From Massilia sp. ST3 (lineage in GTDB: Bacteria > Pseudomonadota > Gammaproteobacteria > Burkholderiales > Burkholderiaceae_D), in contig NZ_JAGPWC010000027.1 in assembly GCF_018119405.1 (NCBI RefSeq), forward strand, positions 1-64,000: a stretch of DNA of 64,000 bases. The letters run 5' to 3'. The notes beneath the pieces are model-generated. The model did no database searches, had not been told where the DNA came from, and saw nothing but the letters and a program-made list of their open reading frames with translations. Made by a program: the position numbers and the translations under genes. Of this stretch, positions 26,573 through 35,801 are shown in pieces; within the stretch, counting starts at the first letter, position 1, and each line of letters opens with the position of its first letter.

Positions 26573-27766
26573 TTACATCAGATCGGTGATCAGCTTGCCG
26601 AGGATGGCGATGCCTTCACGGATGCGTTCCGGCGGCACGGTCACGAAGGACAGGCGCAGGGTGTTGGTTTCCGGCTCGTTGGCGTAGAACGGCGCGCCCG
26701 GGACGAAGGCGACGCGCGCGGCCAGCGATTGGTCGAGCAGCTTCATGGCGTCGATATGCTTCGGCAGGGTCACCCAGATGAACATGCCGCCTTCCGGCTT
26801 GGTCCAGCTCACGCCGGCCGGGAAGTGCTCGGCCATCGCGTCCAGCATCACCTGGCACTGGTCGCCGTACAGCTTGCGGATGGTCGGGATGTGCTGGTCC
26901 AGGAAGCCGTCCTTGACCACTTCGTGCACGACCATCTGGGTCAGCTGGGCGGTGTGCAGGTCGGCGGCCTGCTTGGCCAGCTCGAGGCGGCGCACCAGCG
27001 GCAGCGGGGCGCACACGTAGCCCAGGCGGATGCCCGGGGTCAGGACCTTGGAGAAGGAGCCCATGTAGATCACGCCGTCCGGGTTCATCGCCACCATCTT
27101 CGGCGAGGGCGCGCCCTTGTAGCTCAGGGAGCCGTAGGGATCGTCCTCGATCAGCGGCAGGCCCAGGCGGGCGCAGGTTTCGACCAGCTCCTGGCGGCGT
27201 TCGACCGACAGGCTGCGGCCGGTCGGGTTCTGGAAGTTCGGCAGCGCGTACAGCAGGCGCGCGCCCTTGGCGACGGCGTCGATCGAGGACGGCACCAGGC
27301 CGTGTTCGTCGGTGTCGACCGATTTGAATTCGGGACGGTAGACCGAGAAGGCCTGCAGCGCGCCCAGGTAGCTCGGGGTTTCGACCAGCACGCGGCTGCC
27401 TTCGTCGATCAGGACCTTGCCCAGCAGGTCGAGCGCCTGCTGCGAGCCCGAGGTCATGAGGATCTGTTCAGGCAGGATCTTCGAGCCTTCCGTCGACAGC
27501 GAATTGGCAATCCATTCCCGCAGCGGGCCATAGCCGTCGGTCGGGCCGTACTGCAGCGCGACCTTGCCGGTCTGGGTCAGCACCTTGTCGTAGGCGGTCT
27601 TCATGACCTCGACCGGGAAGGTGGCTGGCGAAGGCAGGCCGCCGGCGAAGGAGATGATCTCCGGACGCTGGGTGATCTTCAGGATCTCGCGGATGAACGA
27701 GCTTTGCAGCTGCTGCGCGCGTTCCGAGAACTGCCACTGGATGGGATTGGGATTTTCGATTTTCAT
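26573..27766 (-). CDS. PLP-dependent aminotransferase, LysN/2-aminoadipate-type
   Basis: A 397-residue fold-type I aminotransferase of the class I/II group related to LysN and the MocR aminotransferase module. It lacks any DNA-binding domain. PLP-lysine motif: MGSFSKVLTPGIRLGY (around 235); other landmarks are FAGGLPSPATFP, LPNFQNPTGRS and IEDDPYG. Such enzymes are often broad-range aromatic/aminoadipate aminotransferases; the true substrate is undetermined. The ATG at 27766 gives MKIENPNPIQW. It is monocistronic, with a strong hairpin after its stop. Confidence 0.88.
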   Translation of the reverse strand: MKIENPNPIQWQFSERAQQLQSSFIREILKITQRPEIISFAGGLPSPATFPVEVMKTAYDKVLTQTGKVALQYGPTDGYGPLREWIANSLSTEGSKILPEQILMTSGSQQALDLLGKVLIDEGSRVLVETPSYLGALQAFSVYRPEFKSVDTDEHGLVPSSIDAVAKGARLLYALPNFQNPTGRSLSVERRQELVETCARLGLPLIEDDPYGSLSYKGAPSPKMVAMNPDGVIYMGSFSKVLTPGIRLGYVCAPLPLVRRLELAKQAADLHTAQLTQMVVHEVVKDGFLDQHIPTIRKLYGDQCQVMLDAMAEHFPAGVSWTKPEGGMFIWVTLPKHIDAMKLLDQSLAARVAFVPGAPFYANEPETNTLRLSFVTVPPERIREGIAILGKLITDLM

Positions 27767-27907
27767 TACTGTCTCACATGCTCACAGAAGGGGACCGCGG
27801 GAGGTGCCGGGCCATTATAAAGCACGCCGGATAGGCGGCTTCGCCAAGGCCGGGCCGGGTAGGCCCAGCCCGCATCGGGTTATTGCATTTGCATCAATGC
27901 GCGTTAG

Positions 27908-28369
27908 TCAGGCGACTTCGACGATCATCTCGATTTCGACGCAGGTGCCGCGCGGCAGCGAAGCCACGCCGAAGGCCGAGCGCGCGTGCTTGCCGGCGTC
28001 GCCGAACACCTCGCCCAGCAGCTCGGAGCAGCCGTTGGTGACCAGGTGCTGCTCGTTGTATTCCGGGGTCGAGGCCACCAGGCTCATGACCTTGACGATG
28101 CGCTTCACGCGGGTGAGGTCGCCGCCCACCGCTTCCTGCAGGGTGCCGATCAGGTCGATCGCGACCGAACGCGCGGCGGCCTGGCCGTCCGCGGTGGTCT
28201 TGTCCTTGCCCAGGATGCCGGCGTTCGGGCTGCCATCGGCGTTCTTGGCGATGTGGCCCGAGATGAATACCAGGTTACCGGTCTGCACGTACATGACGTA
28301 GGCGGCGGCCGGGGTCGCCGGGGCCTGCAGGGTGATGTTCAGTTCCTTGAGTTTGTCGTAGACGGACAT
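27908..28369 (-). CDS. RidA/YjgF-family protein
   Basis: A 153-residue trimeric RidA-superfamily protein of the longer subgroup (YjgF_endoribonc-like). The core contains FISGHIAKNADG, the central VKVMSLVASTPEY strand-helix and the end RSAFGVASLPRGTCVEIEMI, where the Arg of LPRG corresponds to the imine-binding Arg of RidA. It is likely to hydrolyse reactive enamine/imine intermediates released by PLP enzymes. That fits its position between an aminotransferase and a threonine-dehydratase-like enzyme, both PLP proteins. Cytoplasmic. The start is the ATG after GGAAAT. Confidence 0.9.
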   Translation of the reverse strand: MSVYDKLKELNITLQAPATPAAAYVMYVQTGNLVFISGHIAKNADGSPNAGILGKDKTTADGQAAARSVAIDLIGTLQEAVGGDLTRVKRIVKVMSLVASTPEYNEQHLVTNGCSELLGEVFGDAGKHARSAFGVASLPRGTCVEIEMIVEVA

Positions 28370-28495
28370 GCTATTTCCAGGTTGCGGTGGGTGAAGGCGA
28401 TATTGTACGTCGTGACACGGGTGCTGCGGGGATTGCTAGCGTTATCAAACGTTTAACGAAGTCGAAAAGCAGGCGTCGTCACGCGCATTTTCCAA

Positions 28496-28578
28496 CGTCT
28501 TCTCCGCGCAGGCGGGGACCCAAGTTAGTGCGCGGGCCACTCACCCAGACTTGGGCCCCCGCCTTCGCGGGGGTGACG
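28496..28578. repeat. REP-like inverted pair, family 2
   Basis: Two arms face each other: GCAGGCGGGGACCCAAGTT (from 28509) and ACTTGGGCCCCCGCC (from 28550), the latter continuing into TTCGCGGGGGTGACG. It is the same family as 34184-34292, 53119-53150 and 57583-57690. It overlaps the 3' end of the dehydratase gene, where it supplies the last ~17 codons and the stop. Confidence 0.75.
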
Positions 28579-29550
28579 GGGAGGGGCAGCGAGCACCTCA
28601 GAGAAGACCGGCGCGTCGACATTCCCGCCCGTCAAAGGCAAACCAATCCGCGCAACGCCAGCCAGCCTGCCCTCCCGCTTCATCTGCAAGGCCCCCGCCA
28701 GCGCCGCCGCCCCGGCCCCTTCCGCCACGTTGTGCGTGCACGCATACATCACCCGCATCGCCTCCGCCACCTCCGCGTCGCTCACCGCGATCACGTCGTC
28801 CGCATGGCGCAGCACCACCTCCAGCGAAGCGGCATCCGGCGCCCGGCAGGCCATGCCGTCGGCCAGCACCGTGCTCACCGGCGCTTCCACGGCGCGCCCG
28901 GCCTGGAAGGACAGCTGGTAGGCCGGCGCGTGGCTGGACACCACGCCCACGATCCGGGTCTGGAGCCCCAGCGCCTCGCGCGCCGCCACCGCGGCCGCGA
29001 AACCCGAGCCCTGGCCGATCGGGACCAGCACCAGGTCGAGCCCGGGCTGGGCGCGCAGCAGCTCCAGCCAGTAGCTGGCCACGCCGGCCACCAGGTCGGG
29101 GTGGTAGGAGGGCACCATGTGCAGGCGCTCACGGTCCGCCAGCGCATAGGCGTGCTCGCGGCTCTCCTGGAATTCGGCGCCATGCTCGACCAGGCGGGCG
29201 CCCAGGGCGCGCATCGCGGCGTTCTTTTCCACGCTGTTCCCGTGCGGGACGACGATCGTCGCTTCCAGCCCGTGGCGGCGGGCCGCGAAGGCGATCGACT
29301 GGCCGTGGTTGCCGCGCGTGGCCGCCGCGACCCCGCGCACGCCTGGCTCGCGCCGTAGCAGGCGCTCCATGTAGACCACGCCGCCGCGCAGCTTGAAGGC
29401 GCCGGCCGGGCCGTGGTTCTCGTGCTTGACCCAGGTTTCCAGGCCCAGCGCGGCGTCGAGCAGGGGCCAGTTGTACTGAGGCGTGGCGGGCATGGCGCCG
29501 TAGACGATGCGGGCGGCGTTCTCGAGCGCTGGCAGGTCGGGCAGCATCAT
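28525..29550 (-). CDS. Threonine/serine dehydratase-like PLP enzyme
   Basis: A 341-residue fold-type II PLP enzyme. The Schiff-base Lys is in GPAGAFKLRGG (around 53) and the substrate loop is ATRGNHGQSIA. A glycine loop for PLP phosphate (PIGQGSGFAAA) and the final ALTGGN-type Ser/Gly region (PLTGGNVDAPVF) are present. There is no regulatory ACT domain, so it resembles catabolic or threo-hydroxyaspartate/serine dehydratases. The family C-terminus should end near FSEVLA; the last ~17 residues (RHPREGGGPSLGEWPAH) are translated from a REP-like repeat. The DMT exporter gene ends 27 bases upstream of its start on the same strand, so they may be co-transcribed. Confidence 0.85.
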   Translation of the reverse strand: MMLPDLPALENAARIVYGAMPATPQYNWPLLDAALGLETWVKHENHGPAGAFKLRGGVVYMERLLRREPGVRGVAAATRGNHGQSIAFAARRHGLEATIVVPHGNSVEKNAAMRALGARLVEHGAEFQESREHAYALADRERLHMVPSYHPDLVAGVASYWLELLRAQPGLDLVLVPIGQGSGFAAAVAAREALGLQTRIVGVVSSHAPAYQLSFQAGRAVEAPVSTVLADGMACRAPDAASLEVVLRHADDVIAVSDAEVAEAMRVMYACTHNVAEGAGAAALAGALQMKREGRLAGVARIGLPLTGGNVDAPVFSEVLAAPPRHPREGGGPSLGEWPAH

Positions 29551-29576
29551 GGGGGTTCCTTATATATAGATAGAGG

Positions 29577-30491
29577 TTAGCGGCGCACCTGCATGCGGCG
29601 CGCCGCGAACACGGTCGCGACGACAGCCAGCGCGAACAGGCAGTTGGTGAAGGTGAGGGCTTCGCCCAGCAGCATGGCGGCGCCGAGCAGGCTGAGGAAG
29701 GGCTGCAGCAGCTGCACCTGGCCCACGCGCGCCACCCCGCCCAGCGCCAGGCCGCGGTACCAGAAGAAGAAACCGGTAAAGGTCGAGCCCAGGGTCACGT
29801 AGCCAAAGGCGGTCCAGGCGCGCGGCCCGACCTCGTCCAGGACAGCCAGCTGGGGCGCGCACAGCCAGAGAACCATCGGCAGCAGCACCGGCACCGACAG
29901 CACCAGCGCCCAGCAGATCACTTCCGGCCCGCCCATGGTGCGCGCCAGGCGGCCGCCCTCGGCATAGCCCATCGCCGCCATCGGCACCGCGGCCAGGACC
30001 AGCAGATCGGCCAGGTGCAGCGCGCCGCCGCCCTGGGCCAGGGCGAAGGCGATCACCAGGCCGGCGCCGAACAGCGCCAGCACCCAGAACCCCTGCGAAG
30101 GCCGCTCGTAGCCGCGCAGGGCGGCGTAGAGGGCGGTGGCGAGCGGCAGCACGCCGACCAGCAGCGCGCCGTGCGAGGCCGGCAGGGTGCGCAGGGCCAG
30201 CGAAGTCAGGAGCGGAAAGCCGACGATGCAGCCGACGATGACGAGCGCCAGCTGCCACAGGGCGGCGCGTGAGGGACGCGGCACCCGCTTCCAGCACAGC
30301 CAGCCGGCCGCCAGTACGGCCGCGCCCAGCGCCCGCCCGAGCGCCACGAACAGGGGATCGAGTTCGGCCACGGCCATGCGGGTGAAGGGAATGGTCAGGC
30401 TGAAAATGGCGACACCCGCGAGGCCCAGCAGCATGCCGCGGGTTTCGTCGAGGGGCAGGGATGGAGCTGGGCAGCTGGTGGTGGCGCTCAT
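29577..30491 (-). CDS. EamA/DMT-family transporter
   Basis: A 304-residue inner-membrane protein with ten predicted helices in two EamA repeats (about 20-140 and 160-290). It is typical of drug/metabolite exporters for amino acids or related compounds. The second repeat has GSTFTGFFFWYRGLALGG and LQPFLSLLGAAMLLGE. AAGGAT six bases before the ATG at 30491 supports that start rather than the ATG six bases earlier. It is divergent from a MocR-type regulator, a classic regulator-target arrangement, and upstream of a dehydratase gene, which suggests export coupled to amino acid breakdown. Confidence 0.9.
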   Translation of the reverse strand: MSATTSCPAPSLPLDETRGMLLGLAGVAIFSLTIPFTRMAVAELDPLFVALGRALGAAVLAAGWLCWKRVPRPSRAALWQLALVIVGCIVGFPLLTSLALRTLPASHGALLVGVLPLATALYAALRGYERPSQGFWVLALFGAGLVIAFALAQGGGALHLADLLVLAAVPMAAMGYAEGGRLARTMGGPEVICWALVLSVPVLLPMVLWLCAPQLAVLDEVGPRAWTAFGYVTLGSTFTGFFFWYRGLALGGVARVGQVQLLQPFLSLLGAAMLLGEALTFTNCLFALAVVATVFAARRMQVRR

Positions 30492-30552
30492 GGGCATCCT
30501 TCGGAATCTTGTTGCGGTGTTGGCATCGGAAGGTCTATGCTATCCCGGCGCA

Positions 30553-30571
30553 CCAGTACAGTCCCAGTACA
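30553..30571 (+). promoter_or_regulatory. Probable MocR operator, direct repeat
   Basis: The octamer CCAGTACA occurs twice, at 30553-30560 and 30564-30571. The start-to-start distance is 11 bp, about one helical turn, so both face the same side of the DNA. It lies in the 114-bp divergent gap between the DMT exporter and the MocR gene. MocR-type regulators are known to use direct repeats of this kind. A CATAAT at 30580-30585 could be the -10 of the MocR gene. Confidence 0.6.
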
Positions 30572-30605
30572 CTTGCGCACATAATCTTTCGACTGTGATG
30601 GTGAA

Positions 30606-32021
30606 ATGACCAATACGCACCTGCCCTTGCTGCTGAGCCGCGAATCGGGCGAAGCCCTGGCCGACCAGATCGTGCGCTCGGTGGCGGCGCGCATCGAAGA
30701 GCGCCTGCTGCGTCCCGGCGCGCGCATGCCCTCGATCCGCCAGTTCGCGGCGACTCACGGGGTCTCGGCCTTCACCGTGGTGGCCGGCTACGACCGCCTG
30801 GTAGCCCAGGGCTACCTGGAATCGCGCCGTGGCGCCGGCTTCTTCGTGCGCGAGCGCGCGCTGCCGGAGGAGCGCCCGGCCTTGCCGGCGCGCGAGGCGC
30901 CGCCCGCCACGCTGGACGTGGCCTGGCTGGTGCGCAGCATGTTCCGCCAGTCGCCCGTGAACCTGTCGCCCGGCACCGGCGTCCTGCCCGCCGACTGGCT
31001 GGACGGGCCGGCGGTGGCCAACGCGCTGCGCGCGCTGAGCCGCCAGAACAGCAGCATCCTGATGAACTACGGCACGCCCCAGGGCTTCCTGCCGCTGCGC
31101 CAGCAGCTCCAGCTCAAGCTGGCCGAGAACGAGATCGACGCCGCGCCCGAGCAGCTGGTGACGACCTTGGGCGTGACCCAGGCCCTGGACCTGGTGGCGC
31201 GCGAGTTCTGCCGGCCGGGCGACACCATCCTGGTCGACGACCCGGCCTGGTTCCTGATGTTCGGCTCTTTCGCGGCCATGGGCCTGAAGGTGGTCGGCGT
31301 GCGGCGCCTGGCCGACGGCCCGGACATCGCCCAGCTGGCCCAGCTGGCCGCGCTGCACCAGCCGCGCCTGTACGTCCTCAATTCGGTGCTGCACAACCCG
31401 AGCTCGACCTCGCTGTCGGCGGCCAAGGCCTTTCAGGTGCTGCGCCTGGCCGAGCAGCACGGCTTCACGGTGGTCGAAGACGACATCTACAGCGACCTGC
31501 ACCCGGGCGGGGCCACCCGCCTGGCCGCGCTCGACCAGCTGGACCGGGTGATCTACCTGGGCGGCTTCTCGAAATCGATGGCGGCCAACCTGCGCGTCGG
31601 CTTCATCGCGACTTCCAGCGAACGGGCCCAGCGCCTGGCCGACCGCAAGATGCTGGCCACGCTGACCACCAGCGACATCGGCGAGCGGGTCGTCTACAAG
31701 ATCTTGTCCGAAGGCCACTATCGCAAGCACCTGGACCGCATCCGCACCCGCCTCGACGCGGTGCGCCCGCGGGCGCTGCGCCGGCTCGAGCAGCTCGGCA
31801 TGCGGCTCGACCCGGCGCCGTCCAGCGGCATGTTCGTGTGGGTGGATGCCGGCTGCGACACGAATGTGCTGGCCGCGCGGGCGATGCAGGACGATATTTT
31901 GCTGGCGCCGGGCAGCCTGTTCTCGCCAAACCAGCTGCCGTCCAGCCACATGCGGCTGAACGTGGCCGCCTTGCAGGACGAAGGCGTGTGGCGCTTCTTC
32001 GAGACGGCGATCGCAGGCTGA
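30606..32021 (+). CDS. MocR-family transcriptional regulator (GntR HTH plus aminotransferase domain)
   Basis: A 471-residue regulator. The N-terminal GntR winged helix (about 15-80) has [19 protein letters not shown] as its recognition region. It is linked to a fold-type I aminotransferase domain (about 120-465) with PLP-lysine site [17 protein letters not shown] and the HNPSSTS and VEDDIYSDL motifs. These domains usually sense PLP or a PLP-amino acid adduct rather than catalyse. Divergent from the DMT exporter, which it probably controls through the direct repeats between them. The ATG at 30606 follows GTGAA; weak, but the N-terminus fits the family. Confidence 0.92.
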   Translation: MTNTHLPLLLSRESGEALADQIVRSVAARIEERLLRPGARMPSIRQFAATHGVSAFTVVAGYDRLVAQGYLESRRGAGFFVRERALPEERPALPAREAPPATLDVAWLVRSMFRQSPVNLSPGTGVLPADWLDGPAVANALRALSRQNSSILMNYGTPQGFLPLRQQLQLKLAENEIDAAPEQLVTTLGVTQALDLVAREFCRPGDTILVDDPAWFLMFGSFAAMGLKVVGVRRLADGPDIAQLAQLAALHQPRLYVLNSVLHNPSSTSLSAAKAFQVLRLAEQHGFTVVEDDIYSDLHPGGATRLAALDQLDRVIYLGGFSKSMAANLRVGFIATSSERAQRLADRKMLATLTTSDIGERVVYKILSEGHYRKHLDRIRTRLDAVRPRALRRLEQLGMRLDPAPSSGMFVWVDAGCDTNVLAARAMQDDILLAPGSLFSPNQLPSSHMRLNVAALQDEGVWRFFETAIAG

Positions 32022-32127
32022 TGCATCAAAAATTTGCCTTTTTGCATCATCTGCGGATATTTCCACTGCCTGGGGGCTGATTTGTGCAAATTTTGTTGGC
32101 TCTTCAGCAATTTATTGGGCGCCGCCC

Positions 32128-32155
32128 CTTGAAAATCTTTCCGCTCTCCCAATCT
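32128..32155 (+). promoter_or_regulatory. Sigma-32 (heat-shock) promoter of htpG
   Basis: CTTGAAA at 32128-32134 is a perfect heat-shock -35. After 13 bp, CCCAATCT at 32148-32155 differs by one base from the CCCCATnT -10 consensus. It lies about 40 bases before the htpG ATG. Confidence 0.8.
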
Positions 32156-32196
32156 GTGGGCGGTCTGTATCAACCCTGACATTCACGAGGAACAAG

Positions 32197-34116
32197 ATGG
32201 CTGTCGCCGAAAAAGAAACCCTTGGCTTTCAAGCTGAAGTCAAACAGCTGCTGCAACTGATGATCCACTCCTTGTATTCGAACAAGGAGATCTTCCTGCG
32301 CGAACTCATTTCGAACGCTTCCGACGCGGCCGACAAGCTGCGCTTCGAGGCGATCAATAACGACGCCCTGTACGGCAACGACCACGAACTCAAGATCAAG
32401 GTCTCGTTCGACAAGGACGCCAAGACCATCACCATCTCGGACAACGGCATCGGCATGAGCCGCGAAGAGGTGATCTCGCACCTGGGCACCATCGCCAAGT
32501 CGGGCACCAAGGAATTCTTCAGCAAGCTGTCGGGCGACCAGCAGGCCGACGCCGCCCTGATCGGCCAGTTCGGCGTGGGCTTCTACTCCGCCTTCATCGT
32601 GGCCGACAAGGTGATCGTGCACACCCGCCGCGCCGGCGCCTTCGCGTCCGAAGGCGTGCGCTGGGAATCGACCGGCGAGGGCGACTACAGCGTCGAGCCG
32701 ATCGAGAAGGTCAACCGCGGCACCGACATCATCCTGCACCTGCGCGCCGGCGAGGAAGAACTGCTCTCCGCCTGGAAGCTGAAGTCCATCATCCGCAAGT
32801 ACTCGGACCACATCTCGCTGCCGATCGTGATGCAGAAGGAAGAGTGGGACGAGGAGAAGAAGCAGACCGTCCTGAAGGACGAGTTCGAGACCGTCAACCA
32901 GGCCAGCGCGCTGTGGGCGCGCAGCAAGTCGGACATCACCCCGGAACAGTACAACGAGTTCTACAAGCACATCTCGCACGACTTCCAGGAACCGCTGACC
33001 TACACCCACAACCGGGTCGAGGGCCGCAGCGAATACACCCAGCTGCTGTACGTGCCGGGCCACGCGCCCTTCGACCTGTGGGACCGCAACAAGCGCGGCG
33101 GCATCAAGCTCTACGTCAAGCGCGTCTTCATCATGGACGACGCCGAACAGCTGATGCCGACCTACCTGCGCTTCATCAAGGGCGTGATCGACTCGAGCGA
33201 CCTGCCGCTGAACGTCTCGCGCGAGATCCTGCAGGAGTCGCGCGACGTGCGCGTGATCCGCGAAGGCTCGACCAAGCGCGTGCTGGGCATGCTGGAAGAA
33301 CTGGCGAACGCCGAGGAGCAGGAAACCCGGGCCAAGTACGCCACCTTCTGGAAGGAATTCGGCCAGGTGCTGAAAGAGGGCATCGGCGAGGACGCGACCA
33401 ACAAGGACCGCATCGCCAAGCTGCTGCGCTTCGCCTCGACCGCGAACGAGTCGGACGAGCAGAGCGTGTCCTTCGCCGACTACCTGGGCCGCATGAAGGA
33501 AGGCCAGGACAAGATCTACTACGTCACCGCCGACAACTACACCGCCGCCAAGAACAGCCCGCACCTGGAGATCTTCCGCAAGAAGGGCGTCGAAGTGCTG
33601 CTCATGACCGACCGCGTCGACGAATGGATGCTGTCCTTCCTGAGCGAATTCGAGGGCAAGGAACTGGTGTCGGTGGCCAAGGGCGGCCTGGACCTGGGCG
33701 CGCTGGAAGACGAGGCCGAGAAGAAGGAACACGCCGAGACCGAGACCCAGTACAAGGACCTGGTCGAGAAGATGAAAGGCGCCCTGGGCGACAAGGCCAA
33801 GGACGTGCGGGTCACCTTCCGCCTGACCGATTCGCCGGCCTGCCTGGTGGCCGACGAAAATGAATTGTCCGGCAACCTGCTGCGCATGCTGAAGGCCGCC
33901 GGCCAGGATGCGCCGGAGTCCAAGCCCATCCTCGAGATCAACCCGAATCACCCGCTGGTGATGCGCTTGAAGTACGAGGACGCGGCCGGTCAGCGCTTCG
34001 GCGACTGGTCGCACATCCTGTTCGACCAGGCCCTGCTGGCCGAGGGCGGCAGCCTGAGCGATCCGGCGTCGTTCGTGAAGCGCTTGAATGAGATGCTGCT
34101 GGCGACGACGAAGTAA
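32197..34116 (+). CDS. htpG: Molecular chaperone HtpG (Hsp90)
   Basis: A 639-residue cytosolic ATP-dependent dimeric chaperone. The N-terminal GHKL ATPase has [26 protein letters not shown] and [11 protein letters not shown]. The middle domain has the catalytic Arg region ([18 protein letters not shown]), and the C-terminal dimerisation domain ends in NEMLLATTK with no eukaryotic MEEVD tail. Full length. The ATG follows an AGGAACAAG ribosome site. It has its own heat-shock-type promoter and an intrinsic terminator, so it is monocistronic. Confidence 0.98.
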   Translation: MAVAEKETLGFQAEVKQLLQLMIHSLYSNKEIFLRELISNASDAADKLRFEAINNDALYGNDHELKIKVSFDKDAKTITISDNGIGMSREEVISHLGTIAKSGTKEFFSKLSGDQQADAALIGQFGVGFYSAFIVADKVIVHTRRAGAFASEGVRWESTGEGDYSVEPIEKVNRGTDIILHLRAGEEELLSAWKLKSIIRKYSDHISLPIVMQKEEWDEEKKQTVLKDEFETVNQASALWARSKSDITPEQYNEFYKHISHDFQEPLTYTHNRVEGRSEYTQLLYVPGHAPFDLWDRNKRGGIKLYVKRVFIMDDAEQLMPTYLRFIKGVIDSSDLPLNVSREILQESRDVRVIREGSTKRVLGMLEELANAEEQETRAKYATFWKEFGQVLKEGIGEDATNKDRIAKLLRFASTANESDEQSVSFADYLGRMKEGQDKIYYVTADNYTAAKNSPHLEIFRKKGVEVLLMTDRVDEWMLSFLSEFEGKELVSVAKGGLDLGALEDEAEKKEHAETETQYKDLVEKMKGALGDKAKDVRVTFRLTDSPACLVADENELSGNLLRMLKAAGQDAPESKPILEINPNHPLVMRLKYEDAAGQRFGDWSHILFDQALLAEGGSLSDPASFVKRLNEMLLATTK

Positions 34117-34133
34117 TCAGGGTCAGCGTAAGG

Positions 34134-34164
34134 AGAGCCGGGGCAGCGATGCTCCGGCTTTTTT
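34134..34164 (+). terminator. Intrinsic terminator of htpG
   Basis: AGCCGG (34136-34141) pairs with CCGGCT (34154-34159), with further AGC/GCT pairing in the loop, and is followed by six T. It lies about 20 bases after the htpG stop. Confidence 0.88.
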
Positions 34165-34183
34165 ATTGGTGTGCGCAGAAACT

Positions 34184-34292
34184 CAGGCTCCGGCCTTCGC
34201 TGGAGCGACGGTTTTTCGGTTAGCAGCTTACGAACACCGTTGTGGCCAGCACCTTGCGCACGTCGTTCCAGCGAAGGCCGGAACCCAAGTTT
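34184..34292. repeat. REP-like inverted pair, family 2
   Basis: GGCTCCGGCCTTCGCTGGAG (from 34186) faces CTTCCAGCGAAGGCCGG-type sequence at 34261-34285, ending in AACCCAAGTT. About 50 bases of unrelated sequence lie between. The pair fills the gap between htpG and the GFA gene on the opposite strand; nothing else is seen there. Confidence 0.75.
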
Positions 34293-34312
34293 GCCCGCAT
34301 ACCACCTCAGCA

Positions 34313-34708
34313 TCAAAGATGCCGCGTCTCCCCCGGCGGCGTCACCCAATTATCGTTCCGCCCATCGAACACCCGCAGCGGCGCCGCCAGCAGCTCCTCC
34401 ACCGGCATGTCGTCCAGGCTGCCGACTGTGACCGCGACGAACGGCCCCGCCGCCGATGCTCCGCTCGTGAAGATGTTGATGCCGCACGCGCCGCAGAAGT
34501 TGTGGCCGTCGCGGCGCAGGTGGAAGCGGTATTCGCGCAGCGCCTCCCGCCCCTGCAGCAGGCGGAAGGACGCGGGCGGCAGCTGGACCGCCCAGAAGCG
34601 CATCTTGGTGCAGATGCTGCAGTTGCATTTGACGGTGCCGCGCGCGAGGTCGATGTCGGCTTCGTAGCGCACCGCGCCGCAGTGGCAGCTGCCGTGGTAG
34701 GTCTTCAT
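34313..34708 (-). CDS. GFA-family (CENP-V/GFA domain) zinc protein
   Basis: A 131-residue protein of the glutathione-dependent formaldehyde-activating enzyme family. Zinc-binding cysteines are seen in GSCHCGAVRYE, CNCSICTK and CGACGIN, covering the structural and catalytic zinc sites. Most family members have no proven formaldehyde activity, so the role is open. It starts at the ATG giving MKTYHGSCHCG and overlaps the upstream GNAT gene by four bases. It is the last gene of a tightly packed four-gene minus-strand row (acyltransferase, hydrolase, GNAT, GFA). Confidence 0.88.
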   Translation of the reverse strand: MKTYHGSCHCGAVRYEADIDLARGTVKCNCSICTKMRFWAVQLPPASFRLLQGREALREYRFHLRRDGHNFCGACGINIFTSGASAAGPFVAVTVGSLDDMPVEELLAAPLRVFDGRNDNWVTPPGETRHL

Positions 34709-35235
34709 GCGGCCTCGCCGGCCAGCCAGGCGGCGCGCTCGAGCTGGTAAACCGAGACCGGGCAGCCATGCCAGGTTTCCTCGCCCTGGTAGCGCATGCC
34801 CAGCTTCTGCATCACGCGCGCGGAAGCGGCGTTGTCGGGGTCGCAGATCGCGCACAGCAGCGGCGCATCCAGCTCCTCGAAGGCGAAGCGCGCCATGCGC
34901 CGCGCCGCCTCGATCGCATAGCCCTTGCCCCAGTGCTCCCGGCGCAGGCGCCAGCCGATCTCGTGCGGATTGGCCGGGTCGTGCCCCAGGTGCTGGATGC
35001 AGCCGGCGCCCACCAGTTCGCCCGTCTCGCGGTCGAGGAAGCTCCACCACGAATAGCCGACCGTCCGCCAGCGGCCCTGCACCCGTTCGATCACGGCGCG
35101 CGTTTCTTCCGGCGTCTCGGCCGCGCCGGTGATGTAGCGCATCACCTCGGGGTCGCTGTTCAGGGCGCGCAAGCCCGCGTAGTGCGCGCTGGCCATGGGC
35201 TCGAGCCGCAGCCTGGCAGTGCTCAGGACCGTCAT
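34705..35235 (-). CDS. RimJ/RimL-type GNAT N-acetyltransferase
   Basis: A 176-residue GNAT of the RimJ/RimL group. The start is TARLRLEPMASAHYAGLRAL. The acetyl-CoA loop is RREHWGKGYAIEAARRM (RxxxxGxGxA form, around 107), followed by the family end DPDNAASARVMQKLGMRYQG. The group acetylates protein N-termini, small amines or antibiotics; the substrate here is unknown. It is translationally coupled to the GFA gene downstream and starts three bases after the hydrolase stop upstream. Confidence 0.9.
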   Translation of the reverse strand: MTVLSTARLRLEPMASAHYAGLRALNSDPEVMRYITGAAETPEETRAVIERVQGRWRTVGYSWWSFLDRETGELVGAGCIQHLGHDPANPHEIGWRLRREHWGKGYAIEAARRMARFAFEELDAPLLCAICDPDNAASARVMQKLGMRYQGEETWHGCPVSVYQLERAAWLAGEAA

Positions 35236-35238
35236 GGC

Positions 35239-35784
35239 TTACGCCGACACCTGGTCGCAGAACCCGGTCAGCAGCCGTTCGCCCTCGGGCCAGTCGCCAT
35301 GCCCGGAATCGGCGTTGAGGTGGCCGGCCTTGCCGATGTCGACGAAGCGGCTGCCCCAGCTCGCCGCGAAGCCCTGCGCGCGGTCTGGCGTCACATACGG
35401 GTCGTCGCTGCTGGCGACCACGATGCTGGGGAAGGGCAGCGGCTCCATCGGCACCGGCGCGAAGCCGTTCAGGGGCGCCGGATAGGAGGGCGCTTCGACG
35501 TCGCTCGGCGCGACCAGGAAGGCCCCGGCCACCTTGAGCGGCGAGCCGCAACGCGCCCAGTGCGCCACCAGGATGCAGCCCAGGCTGTGGGCGACCAGGA
35601 TCGGCGCGCCCTTGCAGGCGGCGATGGCGGCGTCGAGTTCGGCCACCCATTCGTCGCGCTCGGGACTGGTCCAGTCGCGGTGCGGGGCGCGGGTCCACGC
35701 CGGATAGCGCTCCTGCCACAGGGATTGCCAGTGGCGCGGGCCCGAATTCCACAGGCCAGCCACGATCAGCACGTCACACTTCAT
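35239..35784 (-). CDS. RBBP9/YdeN-family serine hydrolase
   Basis: A 181-residue alpha/beta hydrolase. Nucleophile elbow: VAHSLGCIL (Ser about 73). The acidic residue is in VVASSDDPYV, and the His is in GKAGHLNADSGHG, a hallmark of the RBBP9/YdeN family. Cytoplasmic, natural substrate unknown. A GGAGGCAAG ribosome site immediately before the ATG at 35784 fixes the start. It lies 17 bases after the acyltransferase gene and three bases before the GNAT gene, so it belongs to the same operon. Confidence 0.9.
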   Translation of the reverse strand: MKCDVLIVAGLWNSGPRHWQSLWQERYPAWTRAPHRDWTSPERDEWVAELDAAIAACKGAPILVAHSLGCILVAHWARCGSPLKVAGAFLVAPSDVEAPSYPAPLNGFAPVPMEPLPFPSIVVASSDDPYVTPDRAQGFAASWGSRFVDIGKAGHLNADSGHGDWPEGERLLTGFCDQVSA

Positions 35785-35801
35785 CTTGCCTCCACCAGAA
35801 G

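Noticed and set aside
26460..26687. 75-codon plus-strand frame between the cyclase and aminotransferase genes
   Set aside because: Its second half is antisense to the aminotransferase 3' end and its first half is hairpin sequence; there is no ribosome site or domain.
34166..34312. Inverted repeats after htpG considered as insertion-sequence ends
   Set aside because: There is no transposase or target duplication; the same arms occur as short pairs elsewhere, as in REP-like elements.
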